From positions 2,893,501 through 2,957,500 of the forward strand of contig JAFFSR010000309.1 of the NCBI GenBank assembly GCA_017163975.1: a stretch of 64,000 bases of DNA, given 5' to 3'. Source of the stretch: Anastatus disparis. Taxonomy: Eukaryota; Arthropoda; Insecta; Hymenoptera; Eupelmidae. The position numbers and the translations under genes were made by a program. Position 1 is the first letter of the stretch, and every line of letters begins with the position of its first letter. The notes under the pieces were generated by a model. That model had not been told where the DNA came from. It saw only the letters and a list, made by a program, of their open reading frames with translations, and ran no database searches. This document shows, in pieces, positions 48,761-59,131 of the stretch.

Positions 48761-49559
48761 TGCGACAACGCTTTGAACACACTTGCTTAATTAATAAATA
48801 ATATTGAAAAAATGATAATTTTTACTTCCTTTTATATTTTTTTTTTAATGTTCATGTGATTATGTGAATTCATAATTTTGAACTATTTTTAAAAATTTAT
48901 AATTTATAAATACAGTTATTAATGCTTTAATATCTTTTATTATTTTTTTCTATTTTTAGATTCATTAGGACATATTTAAAGTTAAATAGTTAAGAAACTA
49001 TACTAATAAATCTATTAACAAATCTAAAAATAAAACAAATAAATTGAGAAAGAAAATAACTTTTTTTAACAAGCAATTTATGTGATTATGGATAATAACA
49101 TTTACGAAGTTATTACTAAACATTAGATTACCTTAATTATATTGTTCCAAATTTCATACGCAAGTTGTATTCACTTACCGTAAAAGGGAAAATATTTACA
49201 GATGATTTGTATGCTATTTTAAATTCTTGATTAATTTAGGTACATAATAAATAATTCATATATATTTCTAAGTAAAAAATACTCAAAGCCTGGTAGAACT
49301 AAGATTTATTGGTAATATCGTCACTACATATTTACACATGATATCTAATAAAAATATATTTCTACGTTTTCTTCAAAACAAAGTGCGTTTGAAGAAAGAA
49401 AATCTTATGATTGATTAAAAATGACTGTTTTAAATACTTTTCCACAAATTGGAACATATTCCCAGACTCATTGATTTTTATTATTCAGCTGTGTAAATTG
49501 ATGTGAAATTTTTCGTATGTACGTATATATCTACAGTAGATAAACTATAGGCATACCCG
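48761..49559. other. Anonymous AT-rich DNA
   Basis: About 800 bp with no gene or repeat recognised. Confidence 0.4.
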
Positions 49560-49975
49560 ATCAGGTTCATTCTGGATCACCCCCTCTCTCCTTAAAGTGA
49601 TCGAGAAGCTAATGTGTGTATAAGCCCATAAGAGTATCCCCTTCTTCGAGTGATTTTTTTAATTTCGGTTTTTATTTACGCCCACCCTTCCCTACTCCAT
49701 GTGATCGAGAATCCGATGTGTGTATAAGCCCATAAGAGTATCCCCTTCTTCGTGCAATTTTTTGAATTTCAGTTTTTATTTACGCCCACCCTTCCCTACT
49801 CCATGTGATCGAGAATCCGACATGTGTATAAGCACATAAGAGTAGCCCCTTCTCCGTGTGATTTTTTGAATTTCAGTATTTTTGTTCACGCCCACCATTC
49901 CCTACTCCATGTGACTTAGAATCCAATATGTGTATAAACTCATAAGAGTTACCTTTTTTTGTTTAATTTGTAGGT
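49560..49975 (+). repeat. ~115 bp tandem repeat, four units
   Basis: The segment TGTGTATAAGCCCATAAGAGTA with CCCACCCTTCCCTACTCCATG recurs at about 49,613, 49,719, 49,823 and 49,928. The last unit is the most diverged. Confidence 0.85.
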
Positions 49976-50399
49976 GGCCCCATACGGTAGGGAGTCCCAA
50001 GATGTTTTCTTCTTTTGAAAGATTAATGTTTACGATTGCATGTTTTCCTTTTTTTCATCTCTATGACTTTTTTTCTTTAAGCCACCTTCTTTTGATCGAT
50101 AGATATTTTTCCTTTGGTCAGGGAATATTTTTCCTTATCTTTTACGAATAAGAGTTCTCTTTTTTTTACAACAAGATAAAAAACGATAGCTGACCCCTAT
50201 AATAAATTTTTTTCTCAAAAAAGATTTTCTTTCAAAAAGATAGAGACAGTATTATATCTTAAAGGTTGCATGATTCATTATTTTCATGCACCTGCGACTC
50301 AAAAAAGAACACACACAGTGTACTGCATTAAGAGAAAGGACATTCTTTCTCTTCTCTCCTAAAAGCAGGTAAATTGTTGTGCAATGTTCAAGAAAACGC

Positions 50400-50675
50400 A
50401 TAGTAGGCAGCGCTACTCTCCATCCGCCGAAAAAACTTTATGTTTGCTAGTGACCCTTTCGCTTCCCCGCAGCGCCACTTAGTCGGCGCAATCAGTGTGC
50501 TGAAAACGGACTCTGATTGCTCCGATAATCTTAATGCAAAGACTCTCCATCCACCGAAAAACTTTACGTTTGCTAGTAACCCTTTCGCTTTCGCTTCCCC
50601 GCAGCGCCATTTAGTCGGCGCAGTCAGTGTGCTGAAAACGGACTCTGATTGCTCCGATAATCTTAATGCCATCGG
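50400..50675 (+). repeat. ~135 bp tandem duplication
   Basis: ACTCTCCATCC(G/A)CCGAAAAA through GACTCTGATTGCTCCGATAATC occurs twice, the second unit with a small GCTTTC expansion. The long frames on both strands here are repeat artefacts. Confidence 0.88.
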
Positions 50676-51122
50676 CGCTTTACGCAACGCTGAAGAATAC
50701 ATGCGGTGCCTAATGTCTTTGAGTGCAGGTATACACAGAAAACCCTCGGTCTCGTCATTGTTTTACCACTGCATGTTTTTTTCTTTTTCATCTCTATGAC
50801 AGTTGCTTTAACCCACATGCTTCTGATCGATGGATATTTTCCCTTTGGTCACTTTTACATTACTTTACTATTCAAAGTCACTTTCTGATTGCTCCAATAA
50901 TCTTAATGCAATCGGCGCTTTACGCAACGCTGAAGGATACATGCGGTGCCTAATGTCTTTAAGTGCAGGTATACACAGAAAACCCTCGGTTTTGTTATTG
51001 TTTTACCACTGCATGTTTTTTTCTTTTTCATCTTTCTGACAGTTTCTTTAACCCACATGCTTCTGGTCGATAGAGATTTTCCCTTTGGTCACTTTCACAT
51101 TACTTTACTATTTAAAGTCACT
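50640..51122 (+). repeat. ~238 bp tandem duplication
   Basis: From TCTGATTGCTCC(G/A)ATAATC through ATCGGCGCTTTACGCAACGC to TTTAAAGTCACTT/TTCAAAGTCACTT, present twice with about 5 percent difference by eye. With the preceding block it forms a nested repeat just upstream of provirus 2 genes, possibly the subterminal repeats of its TIR. Confidence 0.85.
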
Positions 51123-51584
51123 TGTTTTCATTTTGTTGGAAAGAGACCTTTTTTTTCCTTTCCGTAAAAATATGTTTTCTTTTACTGAGAAAAGAAACCT
51201 TTTTTTTGGTTTTCATGTTTATAATCTTACGATCTTTTTTTTTTCAAAATACCTATTTTTTTAAAAATTGAAACTCTTATTGTGCCCATTCTAGACCCAT
51301 GTATTAAGTTAAAATAAGATAATAGGTGAATTTTTTTCTTTTCAAAAAAGGTTTTCTTGACAGGTTTATATTTTTGAAAGTCACCTGTTATCTTATTTTA
51401 TCTTTTTTCTTTGAGAAAAAAGGTATTTTACTCTTTTCCTAAAACGATATATCGGTCATTTAATTTTGAAAACGAAGCCCTTTGCGAATGCATTCTTTTT
51501 AGATAGAAGAGAGGGCGTGGAAAATACTCCGAGGATTGTCAAAAAATTTTTTCCGCAGGAAGGTAATTTTTGTAAATTTTCTTG
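51123..51584. other. T-rich leader upstream of provirus 2 promoter
   Basis: Long T/A runs and no gene. The 74-residue frame at 51,466-51,690 overlaps the promoter and I do not consider it coding. Confidence 0.4.
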
Positions 51585-51623
51585 TATAAATACTGTGGTG
51601 CATGCAATGTTCAGTATTCAGTC
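51585..51623 (+). promoter_or_regulatory. TATA box and initiator
   Basis: TATAAATA at 51,585-51,592 and insect-type initiator TCAGTA with its A at 51,613, a 28 bp spacing. A second CAGTC is 7 bp further. This would give a ~150 nt 5' UTR for the spliced gene beginning at 51,765. Confidence 0.6.
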
Positions 51624-51764
51624 TCTCAAGCTTCCTAAAGCAAGATTGAAAAATTTAAGTTTCCATTTTAATCGTATTAAAAAAAAATAAAAAATGTCAA
51701 ACGAAAAAAAAAACCAAGAAAACAAAACTAGTGCGAGCCTTAAAATAATGAGGGATAGAATCCA

Positions 51765-52890
51765 ATGGATAATGAGGAACGGGTCGTTGATCTTGTTGAT
51801 GCTAGATCACGTAACATGGGCGATGGATGCAATATCATCATGTAAGTAAGATTTGATCATTTTTTTTCTTTTTTCATAATTAATAGTTTTTTTATATATT
51901 TTTTTTCAATAATTTATTATTTTTGTTTTCTTTTTAAGTGCCACCGATGCCGCAGTCTGCTTCAATGCAGCAAACCAACGCTCGAGGAAAAGATCATCGA
52001 GCTCGAATTCCAGTTCGAGTTCAAGTTCGAGCTCTAGTGGAACTTCATCGAGTTGCTCTTCGTGCAAAGCAACACCCAAGAAGGTTTCTAAAGTCAACAA
52101 CGAGGAGGTAAGAACTCCTCTTCGAGAGAACTCGCCGCAACCAGGGCCCTCGGGTACAAGTAAGTTAAAAAAACAAAAAATATTTCATTAAAATATAAAA
52201 AAGAAAAAAGATTAAAATATTTATTTTTTCTGTTTCAGCATCACAACTTCGAGAGAACTCTCCGCAACCAGGACCCTCGGGTCTTCATACAAGTAAGTTA
52301 AAAAAACCAAAAAATATTTTATTAAAAAAGAAAGAAAATTAAAATATTTATTTTTTCTGTTTCAGCATCACAACTTCGGGAGAACTCTCCGCAACCAGGA
52401 CCCTCGGGTCTTCATAGAATAAGTTAAAAAAACAAAAAATATTTTATTAAAAAAGAAAAAAGATTAAAATATTTATTTTTTCTGTTTCAGCATCACAACT
52501 TCGGGAGAACTCGCCGCAACCAGGGCCCTCGGATCTTCATACAAGTAAGTTAAAAAAAAAAAAAAAAATATTTCATTAAAAAAAAGAAAAAAGTTTAAAA
52601 TATTAATTTTTTTTGAAAATAATAATTTTATCTAAATAACTAATTAATTTTTTTTTCCTTTTTCAGAGGTGAATGGCAGCGCTACTATCCAGGAGAATAG
52701 ACTTCCTCCTGCAAGACGAATCTTGCAGCTTAAAAATTCAGGAAAAAAAATTATGATGAATGAAAGGCTTCCTAAGTCTAACCAGGAGGATAAGAATGCC
52801 AGATTCCCTAAATCGACGCAGGAGGATGAGGGAACAGTTTCGTCATGCAGTGATATCGTCATAACAGAAGATATCACATGGCTTGATTAA
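51765..52890 (+). CDS. Spliced Ser-rich gene with tandemly amplified exon
   Basis: Inferred exons: 51,765-51,841 (MDNEERVVDLVDARSR), 51,939-52,159, 52,239-52,292, 52,366-52,419, 52,491-52,544 and 52,667-52,890. Every intron has GTAAGT-type donors and TTTCAG or TTTTAAG acceptors, and phases agree. Exon 2 encodes a Ser-rich, Cys-containing stretch and ends in RENSPQPGPSG. Exons 3-5 are near-identical 54 bp copies each encoding SQLRENSPQPGPSGLHT. The exon 4 donor has lost its G, so it would be skipped or retained. The last exon encodes LPPARRILQLKNSG and ends in EDITWLD, with AATAAA shortly after. Function unknown; it sits directly upstream of POLB and is probably a provirus accessory gene. Confidence 0.6.
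52110..52550 (+). repeat. Exon-plus-intron tandem repeat, ~126 bp unit
   Basis: Unit starts at exon positions 52,239, 52,366 and 52,491 (periods 127 and 125), plus a founder-like copy at the end of exon 2. Each unit is 54 bp of exon and ~72 bp of AT-rich intron with GTAAGTTAAAAAA and TATTTATTTTTTCTGTTTCAG. Confidence 0.92.
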
Positions 52891-53078
52891 AAAATTGTAT
52901 TGAAAAATAAATTTTATGTATATGTATTTTTTATGTAAATGTAAAAAAGAATTTTTGTAACTGGCGGAAAAATATGTATATATAATAAAAATTTTAACTC
53001 ATTAAAAAAAAATAATAATAGTTCATAAAATCTTAAACTTGCTTATTTCATGAGCCTTTTTTTTCATGGATAAAAAAT

Positions 53079-56000
53079 ATGTCTCGTCTTCTGAGATCTC
53101 AACAATCTAAGATACATGTAAAATCATTCCATTGTGAAAGATGTTTACAAGTCTTTTATAATGAAGAAAGATTGCAAGTTCATGAAAATGATTGTAAAAA
53201 TTTGAATTATTGTCGAATTAATCTACCTGACTCTCAGAACAACATTCTGAAATTTGAAGATTATTATAAAAGCGAAAAAGTTTCTTTTATTATTCATGCT
53301 GATTTTGAATGTTTACTTAAGCCTACAATGAATAAGACTGCCTTCAAACTTCATGAAGCATATAGCATAGGATATTATATAAAATGTAGCTTTGATGACA
53401 GCTTATCTACTTATAAGTCATATAGAAAAAATAACGAAGATGGACAGACACCTGCACAATGGCTTGTTCAAGAATTAAAATCAATCAGTGAGGAAATTGA
53501 TAAACTCTACAAGAATCCGAAACCATTAAAACTTACGGATTTAGAAGAATTATCTTTCCAGAGGTCAACCATTTGTCACATATGCCGAAAACTAATCCGT
53601 GATGAAGAACTCGCAGTACGAGATCACTGTCATCTCACAGTACGGTAAGATATTAATTATAGTTATATTTCAATAAAAAAAATTTACTTTATTATGCAAA
53701 TTTTTTTAAAATATCTATTTTTTCACATTAGTTTCAGAGGTGCAGCGCATAATTCATGTAATTTGAATTAAAAGTATTAAAAATTTATTTCTGTGGTTTC
53801 TCATAACCTCAATTACGATAAACACTTCATTTTAAAAGGAATAGCCATATCTTCATTGATGGGAGGACGAGTTACACTATTGCCACATAATAAGGAAAAA
53901 TATATTTCTTTTACAAAATACATGGATGGCAGTGACCTAAGTTTTAGATTCATAGATTCTTGGCGTTTTTTTCCTTCGTCATTAGGAAAGCTTGCATCAT
54001 ACTTGGAAAATGTGCCGATAATGATAAAAGAGTTTCTAACTGATGGATTTACAGATGAGAAAATTGATTTTCTCAAACGTAAAGGTATATTTCCATATGA
54101 TTTTGTAGATGGATTGGATAGATTATTAGTTACCAAATTGCCAGAGAAAAATCAGTTTTATAACCAACTCACCGATTCTCATATTGCTGATGAAGACTAT
54201 GAGCATGCTATTCAAGTCTGGAGTAAGTTCAATATAAGGACATTAGGCGAGTATTCGGATTTATACTTAGAAACAGATGTTTTACTATTGGCGGATGGAT
54301 TTGAAAGTTTTCGAGAAACATCTCTCAAAGCTTACGGTTTATGTCCTGCTCACTTTTATACGTCTCCAGGCTTGACATTCTAAGCAGCGCTAAAAATGAC
54401 GAAGGTAGAACTGGAGCTTCTTACAGATATAGATATGTTGATGTTCATTGAAGCAGGTATTCGGGGAGGAATAAGTCAATGCTATAATCGCTATGCCAAG
54501 GCGAACAATCCATATATGGGCTCTTCGTATGATAAAAAACAGAAAATGAAAACACTTATGTACTTTAATATTAATAATCTTTATGGATGGGCAATGGTTC
54601 AATATTTGCTAGTCGGAAAATTCAAATAAGTAGAATATGAGACGAATTCAAACTTTTACAACGCACCGCCAGATTCAGTTATTAGATTTATTGCTGAAGT
54701 AGATGTGGAGTATCCTGAGGAAATACACGATGCACATCGAGATTTTCCATTCTGCGCAGAGCATAGTGCGCCACATGGCTCGAAACAAAAGAAACTTCTC
54801 ACTACTTTGAAGAACAAAGAGAGATATGTTATTTACTATCGAACACTCAGACAAGTGTTGGAAAATGGACTTCGACTAAAAAAAGTGCATAGAATTTTAA
54901 GTTTTGAGCCAAACGCATGGCTCAAACCTTATGTAGAATTGAATACTCAAAAAAGAATGCAGGCTAAGAACGAATTTGAAAAACTTTTTTATAAATTGTT
55001 AATCAATGCTGTCTATGGAAAGTGCATTGAGCGAGAGCGGTCTCGAGTTGATGTCCGATTGGTAAATAAATTAACTGGTAGATATGGAGCAGAAGCACGC
55101 ATAGCTCTACCAAATTTTCACAGCTGTGCTATTTTTGATGAGAATTTAGTTGCCATTCAAATGAAGAGAACGAGCATCACAATCAAGAAACCAATTTATG
55201 TTGAATTTTGCATTTTAGAATTATCAAAAACATTAGTTTATGATTTTCATTATTCGTATATGAAAAAGCGAGTTGGAGACAAATGCAAACTTTTGTATAC
55301 TGATACTGATAGTCTCATATACGAAGTTAAGGACATTGACATGTACAGAATAATGAAAGAGGACATACATAAATTTGATACTTCCGATTATGAAAAAAAT
55401 AATCAGTTCGAAATTCCTCGAGTTAATAAGAAAGTTTCGGGTTTGATGAAAGACGAATGTAATGGTAAAATAATGACAGAATTTATAGGATTACGAAGCA
55501 AAACGTATAGTATTTCAATCGATGAAGGAGAAGTTATAAAGAAAGCCAAAGGTATAAAGTCCAGTGTTGTTAAAAAATCAATTACTTTTGAGGATTACCG
55601 AAGCTGTCTTCAGGATCTCACTATTATATACCGTGAACAGTGCAATATCCGTTCAAAATTGCATGCTGTGCATACTGAAAAACAGAGAAAAATTGCTCCA
55701 AGTCCTCACGATGATAAGAGATTTTTATTGCCTGATAGTACAGATACTTTACCTTGGGGACATTATAAAATTGGAGAAACACAGATGGCGCAAGCTGCAC
55801 TTGAAGTAGAGAGGGAAGATGCAAGAAAAATTGCTGCTGAAAAAAAAGAAAAAGAGCGGGAGGTAGAAATGAGGAGGGGGAATACACGAGTGGAGATGGA
55901 TGCTACAGAGAATGAAAGAGAGAGGGAAATCGAGAGAAGGGATGAAGCAACCAATGAAATTAGTGCAGAGCAAGTGGGAATGACACTTTATGAAGGCGAA

Positions 56001-56108
56001 CAAATTATCATTAAGTATGATATGTTAGAGGAGTTCATAATGACTGGCATCCATCAATGGAGGGGGCAAGTTCCCAGGAAGGAGAAAAAGAGGATATATT
56101 ATGAGTAG
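53079..56108 (+). pseudogene. POLB: DNA polymerase B with one spliced intron, nonsense-broken
   Basis: Exon 1 (53,079-53,644) has a C2H2-like finger CERCLQVFYNEERLQVHENDC (residues ~20-40), exonuclease motif HADFECLL and a second zinc site ICHICRKL..RDHCHL. Exon 2 starts at 53,738 with GAAHNSCN. Later come FRFIDSWRFFPSSLGKL, YLETDVLLLADGF, motif A region [12 protein letters not shown] with Asn where the metal-binding Asp is expected, motif B region LLINAVYGK and motif C region YTDTDSLIYE. A charged coiled-coil-like tail follows TDTLPWGHY. Exon 2 stays in one frame with four stops (53,769, 53,778, 54,381, 54,627) and no indels. It should be a protein-primed replicase; this copy is dead. Confidence 0.88.
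53645..53737 (+). other. Intron of POLB
   Basis: 93 bp, GTAAGA donor and TTTCAG acceptor, AT-rich. Removing it joins the conserved HCHL block to RGAAH in frame. The first provirus resumes homology exactly after a TTTCAG at the same codon region. Confidence 0.8.
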
Positions 56109-56232
56109 CAATGGAAAGGGTAGACACCAAAGTGGGGAATGGGCTATATCAACCAACGGACCATGAGGAGGAGCGCATTTAAGTAATTGGAGAGCTTGAG
56201 GACGATCAACCTTACACAAAGAAATCTAAAAT
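56057..56232 (+). pseudogene. Small decayed ORF between POLB and OB-like gene
   Basis: Overlaps the POLB end in another frame. One frame runs MEGASSQEGEKEDIL, stop, MERVDTKVGNGLYQPTDHEEE, stop, GELEDDQPYTKKSKID, stop. Composition is acidic then basic and looks protein-like despite two stops. A donor-like GTAAGT follows at about 56,248 and an acceptor at 56,350, so it might be a leader exon of the next gene. No domain recognised. Confidence 0.35.
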
Positions 56233-56350
56233 CGACTAACTTTTTAAGTAAGTTACAATTTATTTTTTTACCAAAAAAACATTATTTTTTTCCATCAAAA
56301 TTTTACTTTAACAGAAATTTTAATTTTTTTTACTTTTTCTTGTTTTCAGA

Positions 56351-56653
56351 ATGGATTTATCTGCCCTAAACAAGATTGCTGGAAGCGACTTCCTGCCAAG
56401 GAAGAAAGTCACAGACTTAGAAAAAGACCAGCAGTACATGGTGACTACACTGAAACAAGTCAAGACAAGATTTGGAACCAAGGTCGTAGCATATTTCGAC
56501 CAAAGCTTCCAAGTCTTCTTACCAGAGAAGATTTCATCTGCAATCCTAAAAGATGAAGAATTTTTCTACAATCTCTGTGATAATGCAAATAAACTGAGTT
56601 TGAATGCAATATACCTGGGGGGATCTTCTTTTAAATTCGATCGGGCAAAATAA
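56351..56653 (+). CDS. Small OB-fold-like Polinton protein, intact
   Basis: An unbroken 100-residue frame: MDLSALNKIAGSDFLP, then YMVTTLKQVKTRFGTKVVAYFDQ, then FQVFLPEKISSAI, ending LGGSSFKF. The alternating hydrophobic strands with TRFGxKVVA followed by FxVFLP resemble a minimal OB-fold single-strand DNA-binding protein. A role next to the polymerase would fit, but this is inference. TTTTCAG directly precedes the ATG, suggesting splicing in the 5' UTR, and AATAAA follows the stop. It is one of the few unbroken genes of provirus 2; provirus 1 has lost it. Confidence 0.6.
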   Translation: MDLSALNKIAGSDFLPRKKVTDLEKDQQYMVTTLKQVKTRFGTKVVAYFDQSFQVFLPEKISSAILKDEEFFYNLCDNANKLSLNAIYLGGSSFKFDRAK

Positions 56654-57039
56654 ATAAAATATACTCATCAAATTATTTTCTAAACTATTTATTGTAAATT
56701 GTACATAATAAGAATACATGAATGAATGAAAATTATTAAACATTATATAATTGTTTTTATTTATCACCACCACCTATAATTACTATATTTATATTGAATC
56801 ATAAAAAGAAAATTTCAATAGTAAAAATATTTTATACATAACTTAAATTAATGAACATAATAAAATTAAATTTTTTCTTTTGCTTTCTCATAGAGAAAGC
56901 ATTGTATCGGTAAAAAAAATTTTTTTCTATTTTTTCATTAATTTGTACATATTTGAACTCGGTGAGTCGAAAAAAGTGGTTTCCAGAAAATGTCTGTATG
57001 TATGTGTGTGTGTGTGTGTGTGTGGATGTATGAATTCAG
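56654..57039. other. Spacer with (GT)n
   Basis: AT-rich DNA, with a short TGTGTG run at about 57,003-57,024. No gene. Confidence 0.6.
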
Positions 57040-58720
57040 TTAGTAAACTGTATCTCGAGAACTACTCGATGGATTTGCTTCTAATTTTGCATGGAATTTA
57101 GTTTTGTGATTAACTTGCTGGGAAGCTATTGATAATTTGGTTCTTCCAGCTTAGTTTTCATTTTAAAGTTTAAAAAAAAAAAAAAAAAAAATTCGATTTT
57201 TCGTTTTTTGGTTTTTTTTTGTTTACTACTCGATGAATTTGCTTCAAAATTTGCATGGAATTTATTTCTGATTGCGCGGATAAAATAAATTTTTAAAAAC
57301 TGATTTTCTTAGCTCAGTTTTAATTTTAGAGCATTTTGAAATTTTTGAAAAAATGTTTCTATTTATTAAGCCAATAAAATCTTAAAAACTACTCGATGGA
57401 TTTACTTCAAATTTCCCATACAATTCAATTTTTTGATGAACTGGTGCGGAAGCTATTGGGAATTGGTTTTCTTAGCGCAGTTTTTTTTTTAGAATCATTT
57501 TAAGTATTTTTAAAAAATTTCGATTTTTCATTTTTTTTGTATTTTACGTAAACTACTCGAAGAATTTGTTCGAAAATTTGTATGGAACTTTATTTCGACT
57601 GCCAAAATTATTAAAAATTTTGTAAACTAATTTTCTTAGTGCACTTTTAATTTTAGAGCATTTTAAAAATTTTTTTAAAAATTTTTATTTTTAATTTTTT
57701 CTATTTTACGAAAACCATTCGATTGATTTGCTCCAAAATTTGTATGCAATTAATTCGCTACTATCTGAAGAAAACAAGCTTTGGAATACTAATTTTCTCA
57801 GCGCAGTTTTAATTTTAGAGCACTTCGAAAATTTTCTAAAAAATTTTTATTTTTCATTTATTTTCTTTTTTGCGTTAACCATACTATAAATTTTCTCCAA
57901 AATTTTCATACAATTAATTCGCTATTGTCTGAAAAAAATAAGCTTTTGGAAACTAATTTTCTTAGCGTGGTTACAATTTTAGAGAATTTTAAAGATTTAA
58001 AAAAAAATATCGATTCTTCTTTTCTTATTTTTTTTTTATTCTACGTAAAGTACTCGATAGATTTGTTCTAAAAATTACAGGGAAATTATTCGCGACTGCC
58101 AAAAGAAGGGAAATTTTCAAAAATTGATTTTCATAGCGTAGTTTTAATTTTAGAGCATTTTTAAAATTTTAAAAAAGAAATTTTGAAAAGAAAATGTTAT
58201 TTATTTAACCAGTTAGATCTCGAAAATTACTCTATGGATTTGCTTCAAATTTTGTATACCATCTATGTTTTTGTATAACTAGGCGGGAAGCTATAGAAAA
58301 TTTGTATTCATAGTGTATTTTTTTTATTATAGAGCCATTTTAAGAATTTGAAAAAATTTTCGATTTTTAATTTTTTTTTTTTGTATTTTACGTAAGTTAA
58401 TTGATGAATTTGCTTTGAGTTTCCATGGGAATAATTTGCATCTGCCAAAAGAATATAAAAGTTATCCTTTTTTATGCCAAAAGAAGGATAACTTTTATAA
58501 ACCGATCTTTTTAGCGTAGTTTTCTTTTTAGAAAATTTTAAAAATTTTCTTAAAAATTTTCATATTTCAGTATTTTTTCATTTTACGTAAAGTACTTGAT
58601 AGAATTACTCTAAAATTTGTATACAAGTTATTTGCTACTGTCCTTATAAACCAAGTTTTAAATAAATAATTTTATTAGCGTAGCTTTTTGATCACTTCTT
58701 TTGTTTTCTGAGTTACTCTT
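57040..58720 (+). repeat. Degenerate ~170 bp satellite array inside provirus 2
   Basis: About ten units anchored on ACTACTCGATGGATTTGCTTC and variants at about 57,060, 57,223, 57,388, 57,549, 57,709, 57,877, 58,040, 58,213, 58,394 and 58,578. Each also holds AATTTGTATGGAATTTA, TTTTCTTAGCGCAGTTTTAATTTTAGAGC and an A/T tract ending TATTTTACG. Units are 160-185 bp and strongly diverged, so the array is old. A perfect 16 bp hairpin, ATAAAAGTTATCCTT and its complement, lies at about 58,455-58,500. Confidence 0.85.
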
Positions 58721-59131
58721 GAAAATTTATAATAGTACTACTGAATTTAATTACCGTTACTAAAATTGACTACTTGGATTTACCAAGCTTAGTCGTGATA
58801 AAAAGATATCCACAAGATAACAAAAATAATAAATTCAAACCTATGTATAAGGCTAGCTAAAGTCAACAAAATTAAACACTTTAAAAGCTAACATTTAACT
58901 CAAACAAAATGTTGAAAAGGCAATCAACCAGCATATATATTCAAAATTTATAAAGTACAAAATGAATAAATATTAATGATGGACAATTTTTTTATATTAA
59001 AATCACATTTAAATAAATATAAAAAAATAATGAAACTCAAAGAGCTCTATGAGAAAGCATTCCGCCAAAGCACTTGGCAGCGTTTTTTATTTATTACACT
59101 GAAATACGTTGTAAAATACATCTAAGCTTAT
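58721..59131. other. Spacer between satellite and integrase
   Basis: No gene. Segment GATTTACCAAGCTTAGTCGTGATAAAAAGATATC near 58,775 resembles LTR sequence at 19,855 and 34,565 in inverse orientation, so a small LTR fragment may be here. Confidence 0.4.

Noticed and set aside
50388..51167. Several overlapping frames on both strands
   Set aside because: They follow the tandem duplications and are open on both strands; no domain recognised.
51466..51690. 74-residue frame
   Set aside because: Overlaps a well-spaced TATA/initiator pair and has no recognisable domain.
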